The position numbers and the translations under genes were made by a program. A DNA stretch of 41,697 bases, taken from a virus. The notes below the pieces were generated by a model. The model saw only the letters and a program-made list of their open reading frames with translations, ran no database searches and was not told the origin of the DNA. This document shows, piece by piece, positions 12,662 through 21,161 of the stretch. The DNA lies in IMG/VR virus record IMGVR_UViG_3300033153_006523, positions 1 to 41,697 of that record. One strand, given 5' to 3'. The stretch's first letter is position 1. Each line of letters starts with the position of its first letter.

Positions 12662-12880
12662 ATGGCTAAAGAAACACCAGCAGAATACATAGGGGACTTA
12701 ACAGTTGGTCAAGTTGCAGCTGCTATTAGGGGCGACTTAAAGCTTCTAAGTGAGGTGGTTGGAATTAAATTAGAAGAGGCGGAGGAGGGGAGCCCTGAAG
12801 GTAAAGAGTTAAAGAGAAACCTCGATTTAGCATATCGTCATTTAAATGATGCACGTATGTTGCTTAGTCTTGTGGAGTAG
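12662..12880 (+). CDS. Small helical protein, first gene of late operon
   Basis: The 72-residue protein is predicted to be mostly helix: DLTVGQVAAAIRGDLKLLSEVVG, written in part, then acidic LEEAEEGSPEGKELKRN and a final LDLAYRHLNDARMLLSLVE. The last helix resembles the end of the phage Acb2/Tad1-type family (DUF7681), which binds cyclic oligonucleotides to block CBASS. That likeness is weak and from memory. Other explanations are a small regulator or a chaperonin partner. It lies 33 bases upstream of the GroES-like gene. Confidence 0.6.
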   Translation: MAKETPAEYIGDLTVGQVAAAIRGDLKLLSEVVGIKLEEAEEGSPEGKELKRNLDLAYRHLNDARMLLSLVE

Positions 12881-12912
12881 GTCTATTTTTTAATATTTTT
12901 AATAAAAAACCA

Positions 12913-13176
12913 ATGAAAATTCTTGGCAAAAGAATACTTGTAGCAAAAGAGAAAATTGATTCAGGAGGAATGAGATTAGCTCCTGAGACAGAAAAGGATG
13001 GATTATCTAATTCAGGAATAGTTAAAGACGTTGGCAGCATAGGGTTGATTAATCACCTGAGAGGCCTCAGGAAGGGCTGCAAAGTGTATTTCAAAAAGCA
13101 TTTCATAACAAATTCAGGCAAAGGTGGCGAAGAGTTTGTTTTCGTTAATTTAGAAGATATCCTTTCAATAGAATAA
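12913..13176 (+). CDS. groES: GroES-like cochaperonin
   Basis: The 87-residue protein follows the GroES plan: an opening strand KILGKRILVAKEKI, a mobile-loop region (DSGGMRLAPETEKDGL) shorter and different from bacterial GroES, then SGIVKDVGSIG, RKGCKVYFKKHF and a C-terminal GGEEFVFVNLEDILSIE. Length fits GroES (about 95). It should form a seven-fold lid on the GroEL-like ring encoded 244 bases downstream. The altered mobile loop suggests pairing with the phage chaperonin rather than that of the host. Confidence 0.75.
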   Translation: MKILGKRILVAKEKIDSGGMRLAPETEKDGLSNSGIVKDVGSIGLINHLRGLRKGCKVYFKKHFITNSGKGGEEFVFVNLEDILSIE

Positions 13177-13179
13177 ATT

Positions 13180-13404
13180 ATGAAAGAATTTGATTGGGAA
13201 TTTGCTAAGAAAACCAGGAGCCCAAAACCTATTGAATGGCTATTTCTTAATAAAGATAAACCAATTTCTAAGGCAGGATATATTGAAGCAATGCAAGCTC
13301 TTAGGGAATCTCGAATAAGCAAGGGCAAAAATTATAGTCCAAATCGGCTAGGTAAGTCGTACGAATATCTTAAAAAAACATTTGGGTTTTTTCCCAACAA
13401 TTAA
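13180..13404 (+). CDS. Small hypothetical protein between groES and groEL
   Basis: The 74-residue basic protein MKEFDWEFAKKTRSPKPIEW continues with KDKPISKAGYIEAMQALRESR and ends in YEYLKKTFGFFPNN. It lies 3 bases after the GroES-like gene and 15 bases before the GroEL-like gene. A TTGGG-TTTTTT-CCCAA hairpin covers its last codons (13382-13397). I do not recognise a family. Its position suggests a chaperonin partner or regulator. Confidence 0.55.
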   Translation: MKEFDWEFAKKTRSPKPIEWLFLNKDKPISKAGYIEAMQALRESRISKGKNYSPNRLGKSYEYLKKTFGFFPNN

Positions 13405-13419
13405 TCTTAATTTTAATTC

Positions 13420-15051
13420 ATGAAAATTATCAAAAAGAAAATACATAATAAAGATTCTCGAAAAATAATGATGGAAGGAATAGACGAAATGTCTGATGTG
13501 GTCGGTTCTACTATGGGAGGTCGTGGACGCAATGTAATTTTAGACAAAGAATATGGTGCTCCTCTTGTGGTTAATGATGGAGTGACCATAATCCGTGAAA
13601 TTTTCTTTGAAGATAATCTCAAGAATGTTGCAGCACAGCTCATAAAGGATGCTGCTGTTCGTACCAATGATCTTGCAGGAGATGGGACTACTGGCGCGAC
13701 TATTTTAGCTCGTTCAATTGTGAAGCAGGGGTGGAAAGCTGTCGAAGAAGGGGCGAATCCTGTTGTATTGCGAAAAGAAATCGATGCTGCATCTGTTGAA
13801 GTTTTGAAGCAGCTGAAGAGTAATGTTGATAAAGTTGACAATGTATCGCAGGCCGTTCAAGTGGCAGCGGTATCTGTACAGGATGCACTTCTTGGTGAGC
13901 AGATTGGCAGCATGATGCACGGAATAGGCGTAAATGGAGCTGTTACTATAAAAAACTCAATTAAGCGTGGAGTTTATGTTGAAAAAGATGGTGGGATGAG
14001 AATAGAGGGGCAGTTAGTTGGAGGCGTGGTCGATAATCCTGATAAATGGGAAAGTCGCTTTGAGCACGCTAGAGTGTTAATTTTAAAGGATGAGCTCCAT
14101 GACCATGAGCTTGAATCTAAATGGATTCCATTAGTTAGGCAATTTGCAGAAGCTAATCCGCAAGGACAAATGCAGAAGGTTATTGTTCCTGCATTTATTG
14201 TAGTAGCTGAAAAATTACCTCGCCGAATGATTATGATGATGAATAGCAACAAGGATATTGTTAAGTGGGTATGGTTTAGACCCACAACTGCAGGTAAAAA
14301 TATGAAAGAAATTTACAAAGATATACAAAGTATGATCGGGGGCAAAGCTGCTGAAGAGGAAGAAGGAATATTTTTACAAAAAATGACAGTTGATGATCTT
14401 GGGACTTGTGAATCTGCGATTTGTGGTAGGCATGATGTTACTTTCACTGTTTCAGAAGAGCGTATGCAAAATAATGAATATTTAGATCGTGTTGTTGTTG
14501 CGAAAGAGCAGGTGGAGAATGCTGAGGATGAAGTTGAGCAAGAACAAATCAGAGATCGTTTAGCTAATTTGACTGGTGGAGTAGCAGTAATAAAAGTCGC
14601 CGCAGCTACGGACCAAGATACGCTTGAATTAAAACTCCGCATAGAAGATGCTATAAATGCTACAAGGGCAGCGATGGAAGAAGGCACGGTTGCTGGTGGG
14701 GGTGTTGCCTTAATGAATGCTTCAAAAATCCTCAAGGGTGTAACCAAGGGGGAAAAAGTACTGAAGGTAGCATGTGAGGCAGCTATAAGGCAGATACTTT
14801 ACAATGCTGGATATGAAGATGTTACAAAAATTCTTAAAGGTCTCGATGATGGTGAAGGAATAGATGTCCTATCAGGTAAAATTGGTGACATGAAAGAAAT
14901 GGGTATTATTGATCCTTTAAAGGTCGTTCGATTATTAATGGAGAACGCTGTAAGTGTTGCAGGGCTTCTACTCACGTCCGAGTTCGCTGTCACTGACGAA
15001 GAAGATGAAGCTGATGCGGTCAAGAGGTTCTTTACTCCCTCGAAAGAATGA
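13420..15051 (+). CDS. groEL: GroEL-like chaperonin (phage type)
   Basis: At 543 residues it has full GroEL length. ATPase motifs are kept: GGRGRNV at 33 to 39, NDGVTI with Asp53, LAGDGTTGATILA with Asp88, and RIEDAINATRAAMEEG with Asp410, then TVAGGGVAL. The C-terminal IIDPLKVVRLLMENAVSVAGLLL is also typical. The apical domain (about 185 to 370) is divergent: the APGFGDRR region is replaced by FRPTTAGKN. The tail lacks the GGM repeats. It folds proteins in an ATP-driven ring with GroES. Phage chaperonins are known mainly in large phages such as EL and OBP; here it sits beside the packaging genes. Confidence 0.95.
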   Translation: MKIIKKKIHNKDSRKIMMEGIDEMSDVVGSTMGGRGRNVILDKEYGAPLVVNDGVTIIREIFFEDNLKNVAAQLIKDAAVRTNDLAGDGTTGATILARSIVKQGWKAVEEGANPVVLRKEIDAASVEVLKQLKSNVDKVDNVSQAVQVAAVSVQDALLGEQIGSMMHGIGVNGAVTIKNSIKRGVYVEKDGGMRIEGQLVGGVVDNPDKWESRFEHARVLILKDELHDHELESKWIPLVRQFAEANPQGQMQKVIVPAFIVVAEKLPRRMIMMMNSNKDIVKWVWFRPTTAGKNMKEIYKDIQSMIGGKAAEEEEGIFLQKMTVDDLGTCESAICGRHDVTFTVSEERMQNNEYLDRVVVAKEQVENAEDEVEQEQIRDRLANLTGGVAVIKVAAATDQDTLELKLRIEDAINATRAAMEEGTVAGGGVALMNASKILKGVTKGEKVLKVACEAAIRQILYNAGYEDVTKILKGLDDGEGIDVLSGKIGDMKEMGIIDPLKVVRLLMENAVSVAGLLLTSEFAVTDEEDEADAVKRFFTPSKE

Positions 15052-15299
15052 TAAAAGTAACACCAGGAAAGAATAAGTTTGATATTGAATGTTCTTGTGG
15101 AAATAAAAAAGGTGACAAATTTGGTAAATATCTTTATAATAAAGTCGTTGAAGGTGAGCGCAAAAGAAAGATAGTAATTAAAAGAGAAGGATTAGCTTGT
15201 CTTCAATGCAAGAGAGTCTTATTGACTCAATCACAACTTGAACAACAATTAAATGACTCAAAAAGAAGTTTCGGAAAAGATTGGTGGAAAACCGATTAA
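15048..15299 (+). CDS. Zinc-ribbon-like small protein
   Basis: The 83-residue protein has ECSCGNKK near residue 15 and CLQCKRV near 51, a C-x-C plus C-x2-C pair typical of zinc ribbons, and is basic overall (KVVEGERKRKIVIKRE). The start overlaps the chaperonin stop as ATGATAA. It may bind nucleic acid. No function is assigned. Confidence 0.6.
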   Translation: MIKVTPGKNKFDIECSCGNKKGDKFGKYLYNKVVEGERKRKIVIKREGLACLQCKRVLLTQSQLEQQLNDSKRSFGKDWWKTD

Positions 15300-15300
15300 G

Positions 15301-16488
15301 ATGGAAATTCAACAAATTAAAATTGATGAGATTTTGCCATATGCCAAGAATGCAAAGAAGCACCCAAAGGAACAGGTCCAGAAAATAGCTCAGTCAATTA
15401 AAAGATTCGGATTTAAGCAGCCACTTGTAATTGATAAAAACAAGGTAGTTATTGTTGGACATGGACGATTCGAGGCAGCTAAGATGCTGGGGTTAAAAGA
15501 GCTCCCATGTTTATTGGCTGATGATCTTTCAGGAGAGGAAATAAAAGCTTATCGGCTTGTTGATAATAAATTAAATGAATCTGCTTGGGATATGGACTTG
15601 GCACTGCCAGAGTTAAAGTTGCTTGATATTGGATTGCAGGAATTGACTGGCTTTGATATGGATTTGCTTATTGAGCCAGACGAAAAAGATGATGAGGTGC
15701 CAGAGTTGCCAGAAGAGCCGAAGTCTAAACCTGGTGATATTTACCAACTCGGTAATCATAGAATAATGTGTGGAGATAGTACGAAGATTGAAGAAGTTGA
15801 AAAGTTAATGGATGGGAATAAGGCTGACTGTGTAGTAACTGATCCGCCATATAATACAGGGATGAAAGGGAAAGGGGTTACATTTGATTATGACTGGAGT
15901 AAGAAAAAAGAGAAAGCTCGGCTTTCTCATATGTTCAATGATCAAATAGAAAACTGGCCTCAATTCTTAAAAGATATATTTGCTAATTATTTTGCAGCAA
16001 CTAAGGGGCAGTGCGCTTTCTATGTGTTTATAGATTGGAGGAAGGTAGGTGATGTGCGGAGTGCAATAGAGGAAATTATGGACGTTAAGAATGTTATTGT
16101 TTGGGACAAGAAAGTTCACGGATTAGGCAGCGATTATAAATCTACTTATGAGTTGTGTATTGTAGGTAAGAAAGGTAAACCAGAAATACGCAATAGATTC
16201 GGTTTAGACTACCAAGATATATGGAGGCTGCAGAGAGAGATCGGAAGAAATGAGATGCATGCTACTGTTAAGCCTGTTAAGCCTGTTGAGCTACTAGAAA
16301 AACCTATCAAGCACGCAAGCAAAGAAGACGATATAATATTAGATTTATTTTTAGGCTCAGGCTCAACATTAATAGCAGCAGAGAAAACAAACAGAATATG
16401 CTACGGCATGGAAATTGATCCTAAATATATTGACGTTATTATAAAAAGATACGAGGACTATACTGGTAACAAAGCTAAGAAATTATGA
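15301..16488 (+). CDS. ParB-like domain fused to adenine-type DNA methyltransferase
   Basis: The ATG at 15301 is 1 base after the previous stop and begins the ParB-like domain, so I prefer it to the ATG at 15253. Residues 1 to 115 form the ParB/Srx-type nuclease-like domain (ILPYAKNAKKHPKEQ, SIKRFGFKQPLVID, VGHGRFEAAKML). Residues 145 to 395 are a beta-group methyltransferase with DPPYNTG at 181 to 187 and DLFLGSGSTLIAAE near 345 for SAM binding. Phages often carry this fusion. It probably modifies phage DNA against restriction, near the packaging genes. Confidence 0.85.
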   Translation: MEIQQIKIDEILPYAKNAKKHPKEQVQKIAQSIKRFGFKQPLVIDKNKVVIVGHGRFEAAKMLGLKELPCLLADDLSGEEIKAYRLVDNKLNESAWDMDLALPELKLLDIGLQELTGFDMDLLIEPDEKDDEVPELPEEPKSKPGDIYQLGNHRIMCGDSTKIEEVEKLMDGNKADCVVTDPPYNTGMKGKGVTFDYDWSKKKEKARLSHMFNDQIENWPQFLKDIFANYFAATKGQCAFYVFIDWRKVGDVRSAIEEIMDVKNVIVWDKKVHGLGSDYKSTYELCIVGKKGKPEIRNRFGLDYQDIWRLQREIGRNEMHATVKPVKPVELLEKPIKHASKEDDIILDLFLGSGSTLIAAEKTNRICYGMEIDPKYIDVIIKRYEDYTGNKAKKL

Positions 16489-16694
16489 TATTTCAGCCAA
16501 AGGGGATAGATCAAAGAATTAAATGGGAAATAATTAAATGTTTAATTTGCGGCAAAGAAGCAATGGATAAGCCAAAGCGCAAAAGGAAAACATGTAGTCT
16601 AAGGTGTCAGTCAAAATTGAATTCTGAAAGGTTTAAAAACATTCCTTTAAAAAATCTTTATGGCGAGATCAAAAAATTGCGGAAGATGCAATAA
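16485..16694 (+). CDS. Small zinc-finger protein, 69 aa
   Basis: The protein starts in an ATGA overlap with the methyltransferase. It has CLICGKE near residue 19 and CSLRCQSK near 37, a compact C-x2-C/C-x3-C zinc knuckle within a basic sequence (DKPKRKRKTC). It overlaps the next gene by 35 bases. It may bind DNA or RNA; no known function. Confidence 0.5.
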   Translation: MIFQPKGIDQRIKWEIIKCLICGKEAMDKPKRKRKTCSLRCQSKLNSERFKNIPLKNLYGEIKKLRKMQ

Positions 16695-17100
16695 ACCTAA
16701 ATCTAAATGCAAATGTGGAAGGCCAACCAAAATGACCTCTGAAGTCATAAGTAAACTGGAGCATGCTTTTGGAATTAGTGCAACCGATAGGGAGGCTTGT
16801 TTGTATGCTGGGATATTGCCTCAAACCTTATATACATACCAGAAAAAGAAACCAGAGTTTGTTGAGCGGAAGAGCCAATTAAAGCTAAGTCCGAATTTGA
16901 AGGCTCGCCAGACTTTAGTAACAAGTCTAGATCAAGCCTCAGGAGCGCAATGGTGGGCAGAAAGAAAAATGAAGGGTGAATTTTCTGCACGGCAAGAATT
17001 AACTGGAGAAGACGGCAAGGCCCTGTTTCCTAAACCCATAATTAATGTTTCAAGAAACAACAGCAACGGAAAAGATAGTAAAGATGATAAAAAGGATTAG
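16660..17100 (+). CDS. terS: Small terminase subunit-like protein
   Basis: The 146-residue protein begins with a small zinc-ribbon-like patch (CGRCNKPKSKCKCGRP), then a helix-turn-helix (SEVISKLEHAFGISATDREACLYAGILPQTLYTYQKK, in part) and a helical region, ending in a charged tail. The layout and the place directly before the large terminase gene identify it as the DNA-recognition subunit of the packaging motor. The zinc patch is unusual for TerS. Confidence 0.75.
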   Translation: MARSKNCGRCNKPKSKCKCGRPTKMTSEVISKLEHAFGISATDREACLYAGILPQTLYTYQKKKPEFVERKSQLKLSPNLKARQTLVTSLDQASGAQWWAERKMKGEFSARQELTGEDGKALFPKPIINVSRNNSNGKDSKDDKKD

Positions 17101-18235
17101 AGCTGTACCTGGTGGTACTTCTGCATCTAAGACTATTTCGATCTTACTTTATTTAATAGCGATGGCGCAGGGTGATGATCCTAGCGACCCTACTTTAACA
17201 AGCGTAGTTTCAGAAAGTTTTCCGCATCTTCGCAAGGGAGCAATGAGGGATTTTTTAATGATTATGAAGCAGCATGATTATTATAAAGAAAGTCTTTGGA
17301 ACCGCACGGATCATGTTTATACTTTTGAAGTAGGGAGCCAGATAGAGTTTTTTGGTGCTGATGATGCTAGCAAGTTGCGCGGAGCCAGAAGGGACAGATT
17401 GTTTATTAACGAAGCTAATAATGTTTCATTTTCTGCGTTTGAAGAGTTGGAAGTTAGAACAAAGGATTTTGTGTTTCTTGACTGGAATCCTACGAGTGAA
17501 TTTTGGTATTATACAGAGACTAAGACGGTTAGGGACGATGTAGAAGAGCTCACACTCACTTACAAGGACAATGAAGCACTTGACCAGAGGATTGTTGATT
17601 CTATTGAGCAAAGAAAAAACCGTAAGGGTTGGTGGAAGGTTTACGGTTTAGGTCAATTAGGAGAAGTCGAGGGGCGTATATATACTGATTGGCAAATAAT
17701 TGATGAAATTCCTCATCAAGCCAGGTTGGCTATAAGAGGACTTGATTTTGGCTATTCAAATGATCCTACGGTCATTGTAGATATATATGAATATAATGGA
17801 GGTTTCATTCTGAATGAGCAACTGTATCAGAGGGGAATGAAGAATAAGCAGATAGCAGATTTTATTTTAGCCCTTGAAGATAATAAAATTCTTACAATAG
17901 CGGACAGTGCAGAGCCCAAGAGTATTGATGAAATAAAAGAGTATGGAGTTAATATTGTTGGAGCAAAGAAGGGGCAAGGTAGTGTAAGCCAGGGAATAGA
18001 TTTTGTACAGAGCCAAAGAATAAGTGTAACTAAAAGGAGTGTAAATACAATTAAATGTTACCGTAATTATCTTTGGAAAACTGACAAGAACGGTAGAATA
18101 CTTAATGTACCAGAGCATGAATTTAGTGATCCTATGGATGCTACTAGATATGGAATATCGAGCTACAAAAGAGCAGAAACAAGCTTAAAATCTTACAATG
18201 CAAAATATGCTAAATATCTAAAATCCTTGAAATAA
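17045..18235 (+). CDS. terL: Terminase large subunit
   Basis: The ATPase domain has Walker A GGTSASKT at 23 to 30, Walker B LFINEA at 119 to 124 and the DWNPT coupling motif at 146 to 150. The nuclease domain has LDFGYSNDPT with Asp234, IADSAEP with Asp287, and SDPMDATRYG with Asp365. It packages DNA into the procapsid and cuts it. A later ATG at 17084 (MIKRIRAV) is possible, but that would leave few residues before Walker A. Overlaps the small subunit gene by 56 bases. Confidence 0.92.
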   Translation: MFQETTATEKIVKMIKRIRAVPGGTSASKTISILLYLIAMAQGDDPSDPTLTSVVSESFPHLRKGAMRDFLMIMKQHDYYKESLWNRTDHVYTFEVGSQIEFFGADDASKLRGARRDRLFINEANNVSFSAFEELEVRTKDFVFLDWNPTSEFWYYTETKTVRDDVEELTLTYKDNEALDQRIVDSIEQRKNRKGWWKVYGLGQLGEVEGRIYTDWQIIDEIPHQARLAIRGLDFGYSNDPTVIVDIYEYNGGFILNEQLYQRGMKNKQIADFILALEDNKILTIADSAEPKSIDEIKEYGVNIVGAKKGQGSVSQGIDFVQSQRISVTKRSVNTIKCYRNYLWKTDKNGRILNVPEHEFSDPMDATRYGISSYKRAETSLKSYNAKYAKYLKSLK

Positions 18236-18244
18236 ACTTGCCAG

Positions 18245-18285
18245 AGCCTATTCATGAGGCTATAATTGAGGTAACTGTGCAGTTA
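18245..18285 (+). promoter_or_regulatory. Two hairpins between terL and portal genes
   Basis: AGCCT-attcatg-AGGCT at 18245-18261 and the palindrome TAACTG-TG-CAGTTA at 18272-18285 fill the 66-base gap. Neither has a U-tract. They may stabilise or process mRNA or bind a regulator. Confidence 0.4.
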
Positions 18286-18301
18286 TTCATTATCTAATTG
18301 C

Positions 18302-20068
18302 ATGGCTGAAATAGCAACAGATAAGGCTAGAAGCGATAATGTCCAAGAAGCAATTAAGGAGCATGAAATTGATGATGTCAATATTCAGTCTTTTTTGCGT
18401 TTGATCTCACAAAATACACTTAATGATAAATCAGAAAGGGATACTAAGAACGAGTTGATACGTGCTTTATTTGAAGAGGGATTTAATGTTAACAATCCTT
18501 CTGGAACAAAAAAAATAGGATCAAAAGTAATTCAACAAGGTCTGTGGCGTGTGATGAGTAAGATAAAGTTTTTAAATTATACTATTCATGGTACTGGACA
18601 ATCGAGTTCAGTTGAAAGACTTGTTACTGAAGGCTTTGGCACTGTTGCGGATCGGGGAGAGCTCACTACATGCTTTAGGGACAAAGGTGGAGTTTTCCAG
18701 AATAGTTTCTTATATGGAAATGGATATTTGATGTTTGGCAAAGGCGAGAATGATGATAATCCAGTCACTTATAGAGTTTTAAGAAACGAAGACGTGTATG
18801 TGGATCATCTTGCTTTTGGTATTCGTGGAGTGCGGCCAGCAAATGAGATGGTAGTTATTTACGGATATGATAAGCAGGAAGCTTATGAATTGTGGCCAGA
18901 GCTTGAAGAAGAAGGGGTCATAGGTAGGATTCCTGGGACATATCAAGATCATAATAGGGAGTCAGATAGGGAAGAAGAAGATCTTCTTGAAGTAGCGTGG
19001 GGATACAATATTGCTAAACGTAAACACATTTCGTTTGCTGGGGTGCAAGCATATGAGCTGGATCGTTTTGAAGATGAAGAGTACCCATATGTTAAAAACA
19101 GCAAACCATATATCCCTGTATTCAATTTCTTATGTCAGCCGTCAGCTGATGGTTTCTTTGATCATGGAATTGGGGACATGTTCTACGAACTTGCCCTTAT
19201 AACCAGGAAACTTCTTAATATGGAGGTAGGACATATTGAAGAAAATGTTTATCCAATTACACTTATTAACGCTCCGCAATCTAAAGTTGACGAATTGGTT
19301 GAGAAGATGGCGATGGCTAACAAAGCTCGCGCAGCAGGACTTAAGCCTTTTGTTGCTCATGAATTTAGTACAAGCGGAGGTCAGCAAAGTGTAGGAGCTC
19401 AATCGCTTCTTACTCAAAATTTATTTAATGAGTGGCAAGCAGTTTGGGACAGACTTTATAAAGAAATGTCACGACTCGGAATTAATCTTGATGATGCTGA
19501 TCGTGGGAGTGGGTACACACGAGGACAAGTAATTGCAGAAGAAGAATCAAGCAACGCCTTCATCAAGCAAATGCAGGAGTACAATGCTTCTGAGACGCAG
19601 GAATTAATTGAATGCAGTTTAGATGCCATAACAGAATATGTCAGTACCAGGAACAAATCACCTTTGAATCTTATAACAAGAATTAAACTTGATGATGGAA
19701 CTACTGAAAGGTTGGATGAGGAAGTGACGATGGGGATGCTTTCAAAGACTCTCAAGAATGGTAACTGGTTTGCGGTAACAGATTCTAGAACAGGTGCGAT
19801 AACTTCTGATTTAATGAAAATGATTAAGTTGGAAGGACAAATGCAGATAACTGCACCTGGGACACCTGAATATTCTGAATTATATCGTGAATTAGCACAG
19901 CTTAGGGGATTGGATTTAGGGGAGAACAACCCAGCACCACCACCACCTGAAGCACCTCAAGAAGGAGCCCCAGAAGGAGCTCCACCGGGAAGCGCACCAA
20001 CACCGCCTCCTTCTGAAACCGAAAGAGTATTGCCGCCGCCTGTTAGTGGATTAGCACAACCAATATGA
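18302..20068 (+). CDS. Portal protein
   Basis: At 588 residues and directly after the large terminase, it has portal-like features: a helical N-terminus (VQEAIKEHEIDDVNIQSFL), a central KLLNMEVGHIEENVYPITLIN stretch (in part) and a long helical region, KMAMANKARAAGLKPFVAHE. It makes the ring through which DNA enters and leaves the head. The C-terminal 60 residues are rich in Pro/Ala/Gly/Glu (APPPPEAPQEG) and likely disordered. Its stop overlaps the next start as ATGA. Confidence 0.8.
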   Translation: MAEIATDKARSDNVQEAIKEHEIDDVNIQSFLRLISQNTLNDKSERDTKNELIRALFEEGFNVNNPSGTKKIGSKVIQQGLWRVMSKIKFLNYTIHGTGQSSSVERLVTEGFGTVADRGELTTCFRDKGGVFQNSFLYGNGYLMFGKGENDDNPVTYRVLRNEDVYVDHLAFGIRGVRPANEMVVIYGYDKQEAYELWPELEEEGVIGRIPGTYQDHNRESDREEEDLLEVAWGYNIAKRKHISFAGVQAYELDRFEDEEYPYVKNSKPYIPVFNFLCQPSADGFFDHGIGDMFYELALITRKLLNMEVGHIEENVYPITLINAPQSKVDELVEKMAMANKARAAGLKPFVAHEFSTSGGQQSVGAQSLLTQNLFNEWQAVWDRLYKEMSRLGINLDDADRGSGYTRGQVIAEEESSNAFIKQMQEYNASETQELIECSLDAITEYVSTRNKSPLNLITRIKLDDGTTERLDEEVTMGMLSKTLKNGNWFAVTDSRTGAITSDLMKMIKLEGQMQITAPGTPEYSELYRELAQLRGLDLGENNPAPPPPEAPQEGAPEGAPPGSAPTPPPSETERVLPPPVSGLAQPI

Positions 20069-20370
20069 TTAAAAAACTAAAAAGATATTTTAGATTAGCA
20101 TGCAGGTACAAAGATATACCGAAGAAAGAATTATTGAGTACGAATGAAGCATTGAAATATTTTGGAAAATTATGGGGAGATGATTTGAAGGGGGATACGA
20201 TGATGATGTTAGCAGTAATAGAGCACGAATATATAGCCGACGGAGTATATTCACCAGAAGAAGCAGCAGCAGTAAAACGAGTATTGGGGAAGGTAGGATT
20301 ATTTTTTAGAGATTGCAAGGAAGAGTGGGATGCTCATGAAGAAAGGCAGGCAAGAAAAGTTGGTCATTGA
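20065..20370 (+). CDS. Hypothetical structural-region protein, 101 aa
   Basis: The protein has a basic N-terminus (IKKLKRYFRLACRYKD) and helical middle and end (STNEALKYFGKLWGDDL, EAAAVKRVLGKVGLFF). Its ATGA overlap with portal suggests joint translation. It might be a head-assembly factor. Not recognised. Confidence 0.6.
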   Translation: MIKKLKRYFRLACRYKDIPKKELLSTNEALKYFGKLWGDDLKGDTMMMLAVIEHEYIADGVYSPEEAAAVKRVLGKVGLFFRDCKEEWDAHEERQARKVGH

Positions 20371-20371
20371 A

Positions 20372-20457
20372 AATTAGATAGATATTATTTGAGCTTTATA
20401 TGCTCGAAAGTCCTGCACAGTGCTTTCCAGCATGTAAGACTCAAATAGGGTCTAATT
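20372..20457 (+). promoter_or_regulatory. Long multi-segment hairpin before scaffold gene
   Basis: Four nested arm pairs line up in order: AATTAGA/TCTAATT (20372, 20451), ATTTGAG/CTCAAAT (20387, 20440), CTTTATATGC/GCATGTAAG with a bulge and a G-U pair (20394, 20430), and GAAAG/CTTTC (20406, 20423). The RNA would form one rod of about 86 bases in the 108-base gap. There is no strong U-tract. It could be a partial terminator, an RNase III-type processing site or a stability element that lets the capsid genes be expressed at a different level. Confidence 0.55.
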
Positions 20458-20478
20458 ATTATTTAACACCACCTATTT

Positions 20479-21150
20479 ATGGATGATACATCAACACACG
20501 GCGATGATGATTCTCAAGACAAAGACCTTGATCTTGAAGACACAGATGCCGATGAAGGCGATGATACACCTGCAGACACTGAGGATAACTCAGATGATCC
20601 CAAGGCGGATGATGCAGCTCAAGAGGCAAAAGAACGTCAGAAGAAAGCTTGGCTCTCTAACCTTAGAGACGGCAAGAAAACTATAGACGATATGCCTAAA
20701 AACCTCGAATGGCTTAAAAAGGATAAGGAATTCGATGAATTCCGAGATTCTAAAAAGGAAAAGAAGCCTGAAAAAAAGCTTGAAGTCGAGGACGATGAAC
20801 TTGATAGCAGAGTCCGTAAAACCCTAAAGTCTGAACGTGAAGCTGAAAACTTAGAATTTCTTATTGAAGGGCTGGAAGATATGGAAATAGATTCCGAAAC
20901 TGACGCCTTACTACAAGAAGAGTATGAAGCTTTGAGAGCTGATGGCCTGTCTAAATATAAGGCACTCACCATGGCGTGTAGACTTGCGGGAATAAAAGAC
21001 ATTCAAACGATTGTTGCTGAAAGGAGACGCAAAGGTATGACTTTGCCACCTCGTGGAAGCAAGAGACGTAAGACTATAGTTAAAAAGGGTGGCAACACCG
21101 AGATGGAGACAAAATTCATGAAGAATTTGCCTCCGGGATATAAATCTTAA
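20479..21150 (+). CDS. Scaffolding protein-like
   Basis: The first 55 residues are strongly acidic (DDTSTHGDDDSQDKDLDLED). The middle is charged and helical (SRVRKTLKSEREAENLEFLI), and the C-terminus is basic (RGSKRRKTIVKKGGN), as in scaffolding proteins that bind the capsid protein by their basic end. It is just upstream of the decoration and capsid genes. It should guide procapsid assembly. Assignment is by composition and position. Confidence 0.65.
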   Translation: MDDTSTHGDDDSQDKDLDLEDTDADEGDDTPADTEDNSDDPKADDAAQEAKERQKKAWLSNLRDGKKTIDDMPKNLEWLKKDKEFDEFRDSKKEKKPEKKLEVEDDELDSRVRKTLKSEREAENLEFLIEGLEDMEIDSETDALLQEEYEALRADGLSKYKALTMACRLAGIKDIQTIVAERRRKGMTLPPRGSKRRKTIVKKGGNTEMETKFMKNLPPGYKS

Positions 21151-21161
21151 CAATAACTAAC

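Noticed and set aside
12282-12692. Open frame of 136 codons on the plus strand
   Set aside because: A good promoter (12532-12559) and a perfect inverted repeat lie within it, its composition (many Trp, Tyr, His, Gln) is unlike the neighbours, and it runs into the next gene. Only the first 30 codons look protein-like.
13413-14747. Several minus-strand frames opposite groEL
   Set aside because: Antisense shadows of a clear chaperonin gene, without leaders or motifs.
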